Positions 18,967-28,067 are shown, counted from the first letter of the stretch. The stretch: 64,000 nucleotides of DNA from Candidatus Gastranaerophilales bacterium (GCA_944322785.1 CALUPW010000010.1:27975-91974); one strand, 5' to 3'. Program-made: numbers and translations. Notes: a model not told the origin generated them from the letters alone.

Positions 18967-20757
18967 TTATGAATTGAACATTGTAAATGTTTTTTCTACG
19001 TTGTTATTAATCAGGTTTTTGACCGTATCATACTCGGTTGTAAGTGATGAAATTTCAAGGTCAAGTTTTTTCATATCAACTTCCAGTTCTTCTTCTTTAT
19101 AGTTCAGACGGCTTTTCTTCTGGGTATATTCTAGTTCTGCCTGAGTAATTGCATCATCATCAGTTACCTCAACAACATACCCGTTATCCAGATATCTGTC
19201 CTGATAATAGTAGAAGTCACTGCTCAGTGATGAAATAAAATATGTAGCGTTTTTCAATGTATTGCTCAAATATTCTTCATCATCTATCTGATCGTTTTCA
19301 ACCCATCCGTTCTGACAGATATTGTTGAACATTGCACTGTAAAACTCTGCAACATAATATTCATCTGATGAATTTGCATTTTGATTTTTGACTGTCCACA
19401 TATAGTAAGGATCATCGGTTACATAGCTTGAATTTGCGCCGTCTGTTGTAATGTAATAAGTTTGGTCGTAACCGTTAAGCCCCTGTGCATAGAATGTCAT
19501 AAAGCATTCTGCAAGATTTGACAAACTGATTGCCTGAGTACCGTAGTTTTTGTTTTTGTTAGCATTTTTCATTACCCAGCCGTTATAGTTGTCGGCTTCG
19601 TTTACGGCATCTTTAAACGCATCGGTTGAATGGTTTCTGTTGCCAAGATCACGGCAGTCGCCAAGCAGAGCCATTGTTTGCTGTACTGCGTACTGGAATG
19701 CTTGAGTTGTTGTTCCGCTCGTATCGTTTTCCATATCAAACAATGTGTAGAATGCATTAAACATATCGTTTAAGAAGTAAACGAGGGCTTTTTCCTGCTC
19801 GGTAGCTTCTGTTTCCCAGCCGGATTCATCTTTATTAAGCCAGCTTACCAGACCGTCATAAGCGAATCCTAAGGTGAATGCAGATAACACACCCGCAACA
19901 AGTTTTTGCCAGAAGCTTGCTTTAACCTTGTCGCCTGTCATTGCAAATGTTATATCCTGAGTAAGCAAATCTGACAGAGTAAAGCTTGTGTCGGTTGTAA
20001 TACTGTGATTTTTGGTAAAGAAGTTTGAATTTGCATCGCCTTTATCGCCGATGCTTGTTTTTAAATCCAAATCTATATCTACAGCGTTACCGTTTTCATC
20101 CTGTGCATTACCGAACTCAAAAGTCAATGCATCAGCAAGGTTTTTATCGGCAGTTGTTCCGTTTGCACCGTTTGCAATAACGTTATCAATATACAAAAGA
20201 AGGTCATTGATACCCATTGCGGACGCTTGAGTTTTGTCAAAGAGCGGAGCACCGATACCGACATTACTCATTAAACCTATATCACGGCAGGTAGTTGCTG
20301 AAGATTCACTCATACCACCGTTTTTAACCATTTGATTGATAAAGTTTGCATACAACTCGTCATATAAAGTTATATCTTTACCTGTAACCGGATCTTTACC
20401 GGTAACTTTATTGTTAATACCGCCTTCCGGAATACCGGCTGCTCTTGCAGCTGCTGCCATTTTGCTGTCAAGCACAACCCGTCCGTCACGTGTTGTAACA
20501 AGATACGGAGTATAATTGTTAACAGCAGACGGACGCATCATAATGTCATAACTTAAATCAAATGCATTATCTCCTGTTCCGTCCGGATCCCATACAAGTT
20601 TTGTTTTATTTAAGGCAACCTGATATTCTTCAGATGCCTTTTCCAGTTCACGGGTAATGGACAGCTTTTCCTGAGCTATCTGCATAGATTGAAATTCGCA
20701 GTTCGCTTTTCTGGCTGTTATGGCTAAAAATCTCGCTTGTGATGCCGCCAATCCCAT
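18967..20757 (-). CDS. large lineage-type protein beginning MGLAASQARFL, unknown function (596 aa)
   Basis: I do not know an experimentally studied homologue; from memory this opening is common in gut Melainabacteria. The N-terminus (MGLAASQARFLAITARKAN) is an amphipathic helix followed by coiled coil (FQSMQIAQEKLSITRELEKA). The middle is an Asp/Asn/Thr-rich globular region with one hydrophobic stretch (KLVAGVLSAFTLGFAYDGLV). The C-terminal ~60 residues are again coiled coil ending KTFTMFNS. Helical termini around a variable middle, with no Sec signal, recall axial flagellar or type III-secreted proteins, but that is only an architectural resemblance. The ATG has AAAGGA some 13 bases upstream. 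It is a single transcription unit beside the phage cassette. Confidence 0.7.
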   Translation of the reverse strand: MGLAASQARFLAITARKANCEFQSMQIAQEKLSITRELEKASEEYQVALNKTKLVWDPDGTGDNAFDLSYDIMMRPSAVNNYTPYLVTTRDGRVVLDSKMAAAARAAGIPEGGINNKVTGKDPVTGKDITLYDELYANFINQMVKNGGMSESSATTCRDIGLMSNVGIGAPLFDKTQASAMGINDLLLYIDNVIANGANGTTADKNLADALTFEFGNAQDENGNAVDIDLDLKTSIGDKGDANSNFFTKNHSITTDTSFTLSDLLTQDITFAMTGDKVKASFWQKLVAGVLSAFTLGFAYDGLVSWLNKDESGWETEATEQEKALVYFLNDMFNAFYTLFDMENDTSGTTTQAFQYAVQQTMALLGDCRDLGNRNHSTDAFKDAVNEADNYNGWVMKNANKNKNYGTQAISLSNLAECFMTFYAQGLNGYDQTYYITTDGANSSYVTDDPYYMWTVKNQNANSSDEYYVAEFYSAMFNNICQNGWVENDQIDDEEYLSNTLKNATYFISSLSSDFYYYQDRYLDNGYVVEVTDDDAITQAELEYTQKKSRLNYKEEELEVDMKKLDLEISSLTTEYDTVKNLINNNVEKTFTMFNS

Positions 20758-20875
20758 TTGCTGCCCGTTTTCCTTTCAATTCAGCTTAGTAACAATTCTT
20801 TGTTATGGTTAACGACATTTGCGGGTCAAAACTTTAAAATAATATAATATGAATGTTACAAAATTTAACATTTAG

Positions 20876-20917
20876 ACAGAGCGGCGCAAGGCTAAGCCTT
20901 GCGCCGCTCTGTCCCTT
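20876..20917. terminator. very strong terminator at the left end of the phage cassette
   Basis: An 18-bp perfect stem with a tiny TAA-type loop (acagagcggcgcaaggct / agccttgcgccgctctgt) is followed on the plus strand by CCCTTTTT. It is the last feature before the chromosomal gene at 18967 and marks the end of the cassette operon. Confidence 0.85.
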
Positions 20918-20918
20918 T

Positions 20919-21149
20919 TTATTTCACCGTTATTATGAAGTCATAAATCTTATCAATTTTATCTTTCATTTCGCTGAACTGCTCTTTTAAATCATTGAAA
21001 CTGTGGATTGATACAAATTTTTCCTCAATATCTTCTATAATTTCACGGTGTTTCTTTTCAAGCTGTTCGGGGGTGACAACTATCCTTTGCTGTATCAAAA
21101 ATATCATTACGGCAACTATTACGGGGGAATAATGTAAAAGAGTTTCCAT
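20919..21149 (-). CDS. small phage membrane protein, holin-like (76 aa)
   Basis: One N-terminal membrane helix (HYSPVIVAVMIFLI) is followed by a charged coiled coil (VTPEQLEKKHREIIEDIEEKF). The 'VTPEQLEKKHREI' pattern is one I associate with phage proteins next to lysis or tail genes. It is the last gene of the cassette, 38 bp after the lipase gene. Holin or spanin-like function is inferred from topology and position only. Confidence 0.55.
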   Translation of the reverse strand: METLLHYSPVIVAVMIFLIQQRIVVTPEQLEKKHREIIEDIEEKFVSIHSFNDLKEQFSEMKDKIDKIYDFIITVK

Positions 21150-21187
21150 TTTATAATCTTCCTTAATTTTACATTTTGTTATACTGA

Positions 21188-21901
21188 TTACAATTTGCTT
21201 AATAGTTTGTATGAACTGATAAATAAGGGATGTGACTTTTTATAATCTTCAAGCGGAACTGACTTTTCGCAGTCGCCGAAGTTTGAAATCTTATGAGATT
21301 TTAAAGAGCCGAAAAATTGCTTTATTTTACATTGATTTATGATTGAGGGAACAATATATGTTTTGCCGGTATTTTCTTTTAACTTTGAAACCAGATCCGC
21401 TTCATCACGGTAATTTGTTATTATATCATCGTAATTCATATCTTCCACAAGTAATTTTCTGCTGATACCGAACGGATTAAAAGTTATTGTTTTGATTTTG
21501 TTTTTTATACCTGTATATGTTGCTTCGGTTCCGCCTTCGCTGTGTCCGGTCAAAGTCAGAGTATCATTATAAAATCCGTATTTTTCTTTACATTTTTTAT
21601 AAAAATAATCAGCTATACGCATCTGCATATTTTTACCGAGAATACCCATAATCAAATTTTCCAGGTGATCTTTAACGCTTTTGCTGTCTGTTCCCAGATA
21701 ACAAATTACATATTCATTCCCGTCTGAATAAAGAATACCTTTAAAATTTGTTTTTGTATCGTGAAAACTTTCTTTTTTCAGCCATTTGCCGAAAATTTTG
21801 GTATCTTTTGCATAAGTCATTGCATCAGGCGCAAAAATACACAAATTTTTATATATATTTGCTTTTTCATGAGCTTGCGTTGTTTTCGCTTTATTTTCCA
21901 T
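21188..21901 (-). CDS. lipase/esterase-like alpha/beta-hydrolase in the phage cassette
   Basis: The nucleophile elbow is LTLTGHSEGGTEA (Gly-His-Ser-x-Gly-Gly). Likely partners are Asp in NYRDEADLVS and His in KSHKISNF, the order of a class-3-lipase-like fold. At 237 aa it has no signal peptide. The gene lies between terminase and the holin-like gene, all co-directional. It could aid host envelope damage, or be an extra ('moron') gene altering the lysogen. Enzyme class is fairly safe; substrate and role are unknown. Confidence 0.6.
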   Translation of the reverse strand: MENKAKTTQAHEKANIYKNLCIFAPDAMTYAKDTKIFGKWLKKESFHDTKTNFKGILYSDGNEYVICYLGTDSKSVKDHLENLIMGILGKNMQMRIADYFYKKCKEKYGFYNDTLTLTGHSEGGTEATYTGIKNKIKTITFNPFGISRKLLVEDMNYDDIITNYRDEADLVSKLKENTGKTYIVPSIINQCKIKQFFGSLKSHKISNFGDCEKSVPLEDYKKSHPLFISSYKLLSKL

Positions 21902-21934
21902 AAAATTCCTTTCTTTAAATTTGTCTTTGTCCGT

Positions 21935-23224
21935 TTATAATTTTATCGGCCAGTAGTAGTCTACAAGATATGATGCCGCATCCATAGGATGTGACAAAAA
22001 TTTCAATTCCTTTGATTGTTTTATCTGCTGATAAGTCGGAATATCTATTTTTGATGAACCTTCCCGATATTTTAAGTTGTAGATGTTATAGAGAAGTTTT
22101 TCGCATTTTTTATCTACATATAAACAAATTTCTCCGTCTGCTGAGCGGACTTTTGCGTTAAATGCCGCAATTCGGTTTTTTATGGGCGGATTAAATGCTT
22201 TTATTTTTATATCTACGTCATATCCGTATTTTAAAAGTTTTTTCTTTATGATGACGTAGTTTGTATATTCGCTTGTGCAGGAACGATTGTCACCCGATGC
22301 GTCACCGTTTATTATTATTCGGGCTTTGTGATTCGGGTATCTTCTGCAAAATTCGTCACATGCTTTTGCGGTTGTTGTATTTTCCATTACTATTTCATCA
22401 AAATAAAAAACTTTGTCGTCAGTCTTGTGTGCAAGAACCCATGCCATCGGATCTACGTTAAAGTCGCAGCTTATATGTAAATCCATATCCGGACAATATT
22501 GAATATCACGTATATTTTCCTCGCTAAAATCCTTGACCACAAGTCCGTTATTATATTCGCCGTTTTGAGCAAGTACAAAAATTTTATAATACTGTTCATC
22601 ATAAAGTTTTTTGAGTTCTTCGCAAAAACCTTCGGGTAAATATATATTTTCCGTTGTCGGGGCTGTTATAAGACGGTAGTTCGGAGCCGTGTTATCTACA
22701 AATGTTTTGTAAACCCAGCCTCTTTGCATTTCCGGATTTGTATGCCCGAAAATTCTATATGTAAAATTTTTCCACCATGGTTTAATTTTTTGACGCATAC
22801 GGCTTATTAACATTTTGAAGGTATCATACGGTATATCCGACATCTCCTCTATCTCAGCAAAGCCTAAATTTAAAGATTTTAATTTATTCGGCTCATCAAA
22901 ATGTCTGAAAAGTATTTCACTCCCGTTTTTAAATGAAATTTTTTGAAGCGTTGATGACCATTCATAGTCAATACCTTCCGTAAAATTCATGTTTTCAAGA
23001 TGTTCAAAATAGCTTTGAAGTGTTGTATCTCGTACCAACGTATAGGTTTGGGCACCGACAAGCCCTCTTATCCCCGGGAATTTTATACTTAAAAGAATTC
23101 CCAGAAGAGAACCGGCAAATGTTTTGCCGGATCCGTACCCGCCCTGATAAACCGCCACATCCAGTGTATAATTGTGCGGAATTTCAAGGAATTCCCGCTG
23201 TGCTTTTAATAATTTATATTTCAT
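21935..23224 (-). CDS. phage terminase large subunit
   Basis: The DNA-packaging ATPase and nuclease. Walker A is GGYGSGKT and Walker B with the catalytic Glu is LGFAEIEEM. Motif III lies near IFGHTNPEM, and the RNase-H-like nuclease acids are in ISCDFNVDPMAW, INGDASGDN and HPMDAASYLVDYYW. All are intact, so the enzyme should be active. At ~429 aa it has the usual size of the PBSX/P22-like group. I start at the ATG at 23224; the ORF extends upstream to a non-ATG codon at 23290, but the conserved protein begins MKYKLLKAQREF. Confidence 0.9.
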   Translation of the reverse strand: MKYKLLKAQREFLEIPHNYTLDVAVYQGGYGSGKTFAGSLLGILLSIKFPGIRGLVGAQTYTLVRDTTLQSYFEHLENMNFTEGIDYEWSSTLQKISFKNGSEILFRHFDEPNKLKSLNLGFAEIEEMSDIPYDTFKMLISRMRQKIKPWWKNFTYRIFGHTNPEMQRGWVYKTFVDNTAPNYRLITAPTTENIYLPEGFCEELKKLYDEQYYKIFVLAQNGEYNNGLVVKDFSEENIRDIQYCPDMDLHISCDFNVDPMAWVLAHKTDDKVFYFDEIVMENTTTAKACDEFCRRYPNHKARIIINGDASGDNRSCTSEYTNYVIIKKKLLKYGYDVDIKIKAFNPPIKNRIAAFNAKVRSADGEICLYVDKKCEKLLYNIYNLKYREGSSKIDIPTYQQIKQSKELKFLSHPMDAASYLVDYYWPIKL

Positions 23225-23352
23225 TACTCTATCCCTCTTGTCCTCTCCTCCTAAAAAAGAAAAGGTGCCGCCGGTGTGATGAGGAGCCATAGGTAATGCT
23301 GTATAAGCGGCACCGAATGAAAGGATAACAGACTTACAAAAGTCTGCAAGAA

Positions 23353-25041
23353 TTATGTGTTGGTATTATTTAAGGAGGATTTAGACGGTGATGTTTCCTC
23401 TTGTTTTAAAAAATGATTTGAATTTTCTATCCCGTACTGTTCCAGAACGAATTTGAAGCATTCCAGCCAGTCAATATTTTTAGATACATCCGGAACTTCC
23501 GCAAAAGACTGCACAACCTCAAAAAGTTCTTTTAAACGTAATTTGCGTTCAAAGGTCGCTTTTCTGTCGCCGTAACGGTAAATATAGTTTCCATTACGGA
23601 TTTTGTCATCAATTTTAAGAAATGTCGTACTGCCTTTGTCGTTAATTCCGATAACTTCCTCGCCGATTTTAAAGTTTGCAATTATTTCCGCTGTTTTTTC
23701 AACCATCGGAACAATTACTTTTCTGTTTATTGCATCAAGCAGCATATTCAATCTTGCTTCCTGCCCGTTTGCAGAATAATTAAGTTCCGTTGCGGTACGG
23801 GCAGTTGATTGCGTGTTGCCAGCCATGTTTTTAAAGATTCCTGTTGCACTTTCGATTGTTGATTTGAAGTAATTTAAGAAATCCCAGCCCACCATAGCTT
23901 TATCAAAACTCAAAGGTATAGGCTGATTTGGCATTAATGCCGAGTCATACTCGATAATTTTTCCGGGCTTAACCTCCTGCTCTCCGTTAAAACAGCCTTT
24001 AGGCGCAAGGTATGGAGGATTCATCATTAATGCCAGTGCATCTATTTGCTTATTTAATATGGTTGAAGATATGTTATTTAAAACAAGAGCGACTCTTAAA
24101 GGTGAAATGCCCCGTCCTGTTGAAGGCGACTCTATTATGTTTGCATGAATAAACGGATTAATCACAAAAGGATTAGGTTCAAATCGAATAATTTCTCGGC
24201 GTGCACCGACTACAACCAGCCAGTTTTTAAGCAGAGTACCGTCGTCAAGTTCAATATCCCCCCAGTATTCAAGAATTTCGACTTTATTTTCCTCAGCTGC
24301 TTTGTCACTATTTCTCGTTTTTTTGCCTGCCACCACCTCTTTCAATGTTTCAAGTTTTTCGTCTGTCAGTAAATTATTTGATTTATCAGAACGAAGTTCG
24401 TCTATTGTAGAATACGTTCTGTAAATCTTTGCACATCTGTCCCAGTTGTCACAATCGTATTTGTCAAAAACAAAGTCTTCTGCTTTTATATGTTTTACTT
24501 TTGCATTGTCATAAACTATTTTTTCCTCAAGAACAAACGTTTTATGTTCAGGATTTTCAAGCTGCTCTTTTACGGTAAGGGCACGTCTTGTCTGCTTAAT
24601 CTTTGTTTCCCAGCCAACAAAAAGCGTACATTCACCGGTTTCTACAATACTGTCAATAACTTTTTCAATTTCATCTTCAAGTTTCATCTGTTCAAATGTA
24701 TTTACAAGCATTGCTTTTTGTTTGTTTGCGTATTCCTGACTGTCCGGTGTCACGCCTGCTACATCAAACATTGCCTCAGGATGAGAATATAAATTGTCAC
24801 TGATATGCGATTTTAACGTCTGCGCAAGTTCATATATATCGGGCAGACAAATCCTGTTGTCCCAGCCGTTAAGCTTTGGCATATCCGTGTTGTATATAGT
24901 ATCACGCATTATTCTGTTGTCCGTAATCTGGCTTGCACGCAAATCATCATATTTGTCATATTTGTTTGTAATATCATTTACGAGCAGTGTTTCCTGCTCG
25001 GGAGTTATTTTTTTTGTTAAATCTTCTGTTTCAATTTTCAT
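23353..25041 (-). CDS. phage portal protein, podovirus type
   Basis: The dodecameric head-tail connector through which DNA passes. It is ~562 aa with the portal-like layout: an N-terminal helical wing (NRIMRDTIYNTDMPKLNGW), a beta clip (EILEYWGDIELDDGTLLKNW), the FEPNPFVINPFIHANIIESP stretch and the long central helix (ATGIFKNMAGNTQSTARTAT). The C-terminus is polar, SPSKSSLNNTNT. The ATG at 25041 follows AAAGGT and is preferred over the longer ORF start at 25089. It lies directly between terminase and the GNAT gene. Confidence 0.85.
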   Translation of the reverse strand: MKIETEDLTKKITPEQETLLVNDITNKYDKYDDLRASQITDNRIMRDTIYNTDMPKLNGWDNRICLPDIYELAQTLKSHISDNLYSHPEAMFDVAGVTPDSQEYANKQKAMLVNTFEQMKLEDEIEKVIDSIVETGECTLFVGWETKIKQTRRALTVKEQLENPEHKTFVLEEKIVYDNAKVKHIKAEDFVFDKYDCDNWDRCAKIYRTYSTIDELRSDKSNNLLTDEKLETLKEVVAGKKTRNSDKAAEENKVEILEYWGDIELDDGTLLKNWLVVVGARREIIRFEPNPFVINPFIHANIIESPSTGRGISPLRVALVLNNISSTILNKQIDALALMMNPPYLAPKGCFNGEQEVKPGKIIEYDSALMPNQPIPLSFDKAMVGWDFLNYFKSTIESATGIFKNMAGNTQSTARTATELNYSANGQEARLNMLLDAINRKVIVPMVEKTAEIIANFKIGEEVIGINDKGSTTFLKIDDKIRNGNYIYRYGDRKATFERKLRLKELFEVVQSFAEVPDVSKNIDWLECFKFVLEQYGIENSNHFLKQEETSPSKSSLNNTNT

Positions 25042-25078
25042 ATATTTACCTTTCTTTGATATTGCTTTAAAAATTCTT

Positions 25079-25618
25079 CTAATCCTCATAATTCACAAGA
25101 TCTGATTTTAAAAGCGAATACACTTCAATATCCTGCATTTTTCCGTTTTTTAAGGTTTCACCACGCAAAATTCCGTCTTTTTTGAAGCCTGCAAATTTTA
25201 ATATGTACCTTACCCGATAGTTAAAAGGGTAAATCTGTGCTTTTACTTTTTTAAGTCCAAGATCAGTAAAACAGTATTTAAAAAATGACACTGCGGCTTT
25301 TTTCGTAAAATTTCCCCAGTATTTCCGCTCAACACATGTTGTAATTTCAAAACTGTGAACTTTTTCCGTATTGCCAATCGGGTTGTCAAGGTAAACAAAT
25401 CCTGCAAATTCATCATTTTCCTCATTCAGCATTACAAAAAACATATCACCGCATTTTTCAATCATATCAACGATATTTGTAAAGCTGACTTGTTGTGCAT
25501 AATCATCATTTAAAAATTTTGCGTACCGCAGGTATAAAAAAATTACGTTTGATAAATATTCGGTATTTTGATAACGGGAATTCTTCCGGTCTATTATTAG
25601 TCTTACAAATTTACACAT
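25079..25618 (-). CDS. GNAT-family N-acetyltransferase in the phage cassette
   Basis: A RimJ/RimL-like acyl transferase fold: strand FFVMLNEENDEFAGFVYLDN, strand SFEITTCVERKYWG, the acetyl-CoA loop region NFTKKAAVSFFKYCF, then ILKFAGFKKDGILRGE near the C-terminus. 179 aa. It overlaps the upstream gene (25603) by 16 bp, so translation is probably coupled and expression tied to packaging genes. The target is unknown; it could be a virion or host protein. Confidence 0.75.
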   Translation of the reverse strand: MCKFVRLIIDRKNSRYQNTEYLSNVIFLYLRYAKFLNDDYAQQVSFTNIVDMIEKCGDMFFVMLNEENDEFAGFVYLDNPIGNTEKVHSFEITTCVERKYWGNFTKKAAVSFFKYCFTDLGLKKVKAQIYPFNYRVRYILKFAGFKKDGILRGETLKNGKMQDIEVYSLLKSDLVNYED

Positions 25619-25974
25619 ACTTTCTCGAATTTTATATATGCATCATCTGTTGAAAATGTGCTCATTTCCCCGTTAAGAATCTTGTTCCGAATGTTGTTTT
25701 GAAGTCCCAGCAATGCCTCTGCTTGAAGCCCGTTTATATAAGTTTCAAGCTTGGTTCGTCTGTTGTAAAATTTGTAAACCGCATATTTTGAAAAGATGTA
25801 TTCTTTCGGAGCCTCGCTGATTTTTGTATAAACTCTTGGCTGCCGCTGCGCTTCAAGTTCTTTTGCCCGCTGCATTTCATCTTTAAATTCGGCTTCTATT
25901 TTCATTTTGATAAGATCGTCAAGGCTTGCCTGACTTAAAAGCATTTCTTCAATATCTTCGTCTTTGTTTTTCAT
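25603..25974 (-). CDS. hypothetical phage protein, helical (123 aa)
   Basis: Not recognised. A highly charged helical protein (EEMLLSQASLDDLIKMKIEAEFKDEMQRAKELEAQ) with a Tyr/Arg-rich middle (SKYAVYKFYNRRTKLETYI). The start is the ATG at 25974 with AAAGGAAG seven bases before it; the ORF extends further up to 26022 and into terS. Its position between terS and the GNAT/portal genes suggests a packaging or head accessory protein, but this is context only. Confidence 0.55.
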   Translation of the reverse strand: MKNKDEDIEEMLLSQASLDDLIKMKIEAEFKDEMQRAKELEAQRQPRVYTKISEAPKEYIFSKYAVYKFYNRRTKLETYINGLQAEALLGLQNNIRNKILNGEMSTFSTDDAYIKFEKVCVNL

Positions 25975-26005
25975 ATAATCTTCCTTTCTTATGCTGTATT
26001 CCGGA

Positions 26006-26440
26006 TTAAATTTTGTTATCATCCAGATTGGAAATTGTTATTATTTTTGCCTCTTTATATTCGTTTTCATCGCTATTTGAGTTGAATCCTAAATATTTGC
26101 AGAGGCTTTCAAGAGCTTTCAGACCTGCCGATGTATCACGAAGTTTCTTCTTGCCTGTATAATTGCCTTCCTTATCAAGAATTTCTTCTTCTTCAAGAGA
26201 AAACTCCGCTATTTGCAAAAGTTTCTGAATTACATAACCTTTATGAACCCTCAATGATGAAATCTGCTTCTTTAACTGCTCTTTAATCTCGTTTATCACC
26301 ATATTGTCCGACAAAAGATTGTTTGCAATTGTTTTTAAATCTCTTGATTTATATCCGGCTTTTTGAGCTGAAAGTTCACCGTCAAGTGACTTTATATATT
26401 CGGCTACAAACCGTTTTTGCTGTTGTGTTAAATTTTTCAT
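26006..26440 (-). CDS. phage terminase small subunit
   Basis: The DNA-recognition subunit of the packaging motor. The N-terminal helix-turn-helix follows the Terminase_2 pattern LTQQQKRFVAEYI..GELSAQKAGY, then LLSDNMVINEIKEQL. A C-terminal oligomerisation helix (LKALESLCKYLGF) follows. 144 aa, normal size. It is placed upstream of portal and large terminase as expected, although the coat module comes before it rather than after it in transcription order. Confidence 0.85.
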   Translation of the reverse strand: MKNLTQQQKRFVAEYIKSLDGELSAQKAGYKSRDLKTIANNLLSDNMVINEIKEQLKKQISSLRVHKGYVIQKLLQIAEFSLEEEEILDKEGNYTGKKKLRDTSAGLKALESLCKYLGFNSNSDENEYKEAKIITISNLDDNKI

Positions 26441-26463
26441 ATGTTTACATTTCTTAGTAAAGT

Positions 26464-26562
26464 TTGTATTTTTCAGAAAAAAATTGTATAATAATATTGC
26501 TATTTATATTTCGGCTAGTGTAAATCTTAACAGGGGGGAATGAAAACTTCCTGTTTTTTTTT
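26464..26562 (+). ncRNA. candidate short plus-strand RNA inside the minus-strand phage cassette
   Basis: The 141-bp gap between two minus-strand genes holds a plus-strand promoter-like pair, TTGTAT (26464-26469), 17 bp, TATAAT (26487-26492). A hairpin AACAGG...CCTGTT (about 26529-26556) runs into T9, and an outer stem pairs GTGTAA with TTACAC. A transcript of about 60 nt, antisense to the cassette, would result. There is no ORF. It could regulate the cassette or act like a packaging RNA; neither is shown. Confidence 0.35.
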
Positions 26563-26581
26563 GCTTACACCTGCTCAAAAA

Positions 26582-27220
26582 CTAATAGCGGTATAGTTTT
26601 ACGGAGGGAGTAGAATTTGCATCAACGGAAATTTTTGAGCGCATGTTTGCAAGTGCACTATTGTACATGCTAAGCCAGTATGCAAATTTTACATGCTGCG
26701 GATTGGATTTTAGACGCATGCAGGTTCCGTAAACCAGAATCGGTTCGGCAAATACGTCCGGGATAAGAGAAGTATCACCTTCGTTTTTAAGCGATTTCTT
26801 TTCATTTCCGTTTATATCTTTTGCGGTGTCTGCCGTGTAATAAATTACATTAATCTGTTTGTTTTCAGCAAATTCCGGCAGAAGCAGCTTGTCGTTAAAA
26901 CTGCTGTATGTGTGCGACGGAGCCTTTTGCATTATAAAGTCCCCAGGTTTATCAAAGTATTTATAAACATGACCGTCAATCACAATTGATGCAATTTTGC
27001 CATTTATAGTGTTATCTATTTCCGACTCATTTGCCGGTAATGAGAGGGTTGTTTTTCTGAGTTTAAAGTTCCAGTTGTCGTATCCGCATACTTCCGTATT
27101 TATAACGTTAATTATATTTTTTATTTTTTTATGGTCATTTTTGATAAGCTCGGAAAATGCATTCACTTCTTTATAACTCAGTTCAACCAGACATTTATTA
27201 ACTAGTTCAAAATAATTCAT
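26582..27220 (-). CDS. phage head-tail connector/adaptor-like protein
   Basis: 212 aa. The C-terminal helical part DVFAEPILVYGTCMRLK followed by HVKFAYWLSMYNSALANMRS matches the helix-pair core of podovirus adaptor proteins (P22 gp4 / T7 tubular A type), with a beta insertion in the middle (IASIVIDGHVYKYFDK). It lies between the scaffold-like gene and terS. I call it a connector from the helical pattern and context; no catalytic motif is expected. Confidence 0.55.
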   Translation of the reverse strand: MNYFELVNKCLVELSYKEVNAFSELIKNDHKKIKNIINVINTEVCGYDNWNFKLRKTTLSLPANESEIDNTINGKIASIVIDGHVYKYFDKPGDFIMQKAPSHTYSSFNDKLLLPEFAENKQINVIYYTADTAKDINGNEKKSLKNEGDTSLIPDVFAEPILVYGTCMRLKSNPQHVKFAYWLSMYNSALANMRSKISVDANSTPSVKLYRY

Positions 27221-27246
27221 ATGTTCTCCTTGGTTTGATAAATCTG

Positions 27247-27271
27247 CCGGACGGCAGGTTTTACCGTCCGG
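27247..27271 (-). terminator. hairpin downstream of the scaffold-like gene
   Basis: CCGGACGG and CCGTCCGG arms enclose a 9-nt loop in the 73-bp gap. There is no long T tract, so it may be a weak terminator or an RNA-stabilising hairpin. Confidence 0.5.
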
Positions 27272-27293
27272 AGATTTATTTAATTTGCCTTGA

Positions 27294-27983
27294 TTAACGA
27301 ATCAATCCTTTTCGCAATTGTTCCATAATTGCCCGCTCATTTTTGGCAAATTCAGCACCGTTCATTTTGCCGATTTGCTCACGTGTAAATACCCTTGCAT
27401 TTGCATCAGCCGTGTTGGAATTTTGAGCGTTTGCCCGTAATTTCTTTTTAGCGGCTTCGTTTTCGTCATTTAATGATTTCGCATGAGCTTGATTTTGCAA
27501 ATATCCGTTTACGGCGCTTTGTTCTAACGCTTCTATCAACTGCGATATCCGCAAAATTTCATCCTTGTCAACAATCGCATTTGAATTCTTTAGATAATCC
27601 AGTACCTGATTTCGACCGTTTTGTTTAAAGAAATCCGGATTTTCTCGCAGGAAATCTTCAATACCTGAAACCGTCATATTTTTTGGTGCCTGAAATGTTT
27701 CGATTTGTCGTTGTTTAACTATAAATTCCTGGGCCTTATTAAGAATGTAGTTCAACAAATGTTGTCCTTGTACCGGATTTATAATACCTGCCTTCATAAA
27801 GTTATCGATAATTGATATATCTCTTAACGCAGTATTTCTGGCTGCATCCATGTAATCCGTTGTATTACCATTTGTAACGAAAGTCTGTACACCTCCGGCA
27901 GAAGGTATGGAATATTGGGAATTTATTGCTGACTGCTGAGGTACGGCAGCAGATGAAAATTGATTTAATACATTATTGTTCAT
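27294..27983 (-). CDS. phage scaffolding-like protein
   Basis: 229 aa, with a Gln/Ser/Ala-rich flexible N-terminus, then mostly helical and charged, ending with RVFTREQIGKMNGAEFAKNE and a basic tail (MEQLRKGLIR). A basic helical C-terminus next to the coat gene is the usual design of internal scaffold proteins, which bind coat with that tail. It directly follows the coat gene in the transcript. Function is inferred from composition and position. Confidence 0.6.
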   Translation of the reverse strand: MNNNVLNQFSSAAVPQQSAINSQYSIPSAGGVQTFVTNGNTTDYMDAARNTALRDISIIDNFMKAGIINPVQGQHLLNYILNKAQEFIVKQRQIETFQAPKNMTVSGIEDFLRENPDFFKQNGRNQVLDYLKNSNAIVDKDEILRISQLIEALEQSAVNGYLQNQAHAKSLNDENEAAKKKLRANAQNSNTADANARVFTREQIGKMNGAEFAKNERAIMEQLRKGLIR

Positions 27984-28011
27984 TATAATCTCCTTTTATT
28001 TTCGGGGAAGC

Positions 28012-28040
28012 ACCCTTAAACATAAAAAAGGTTTAAGGGT
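28012..28040 (-). terminator. hairpin between coat and scaffold-like genes
   Basis: A 10-bp perfect stem (ACCCTTAAAC / GTTTAAGGGT) with 9-nt loop lies just past the coat stop. It may partly terminate transcription and so set a high coat-to-scaffold ratio. Confidence 0.55.
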
Positions 28041-28067
28041 ACTTTTATAAAGCCTGAGAAGCAGACA

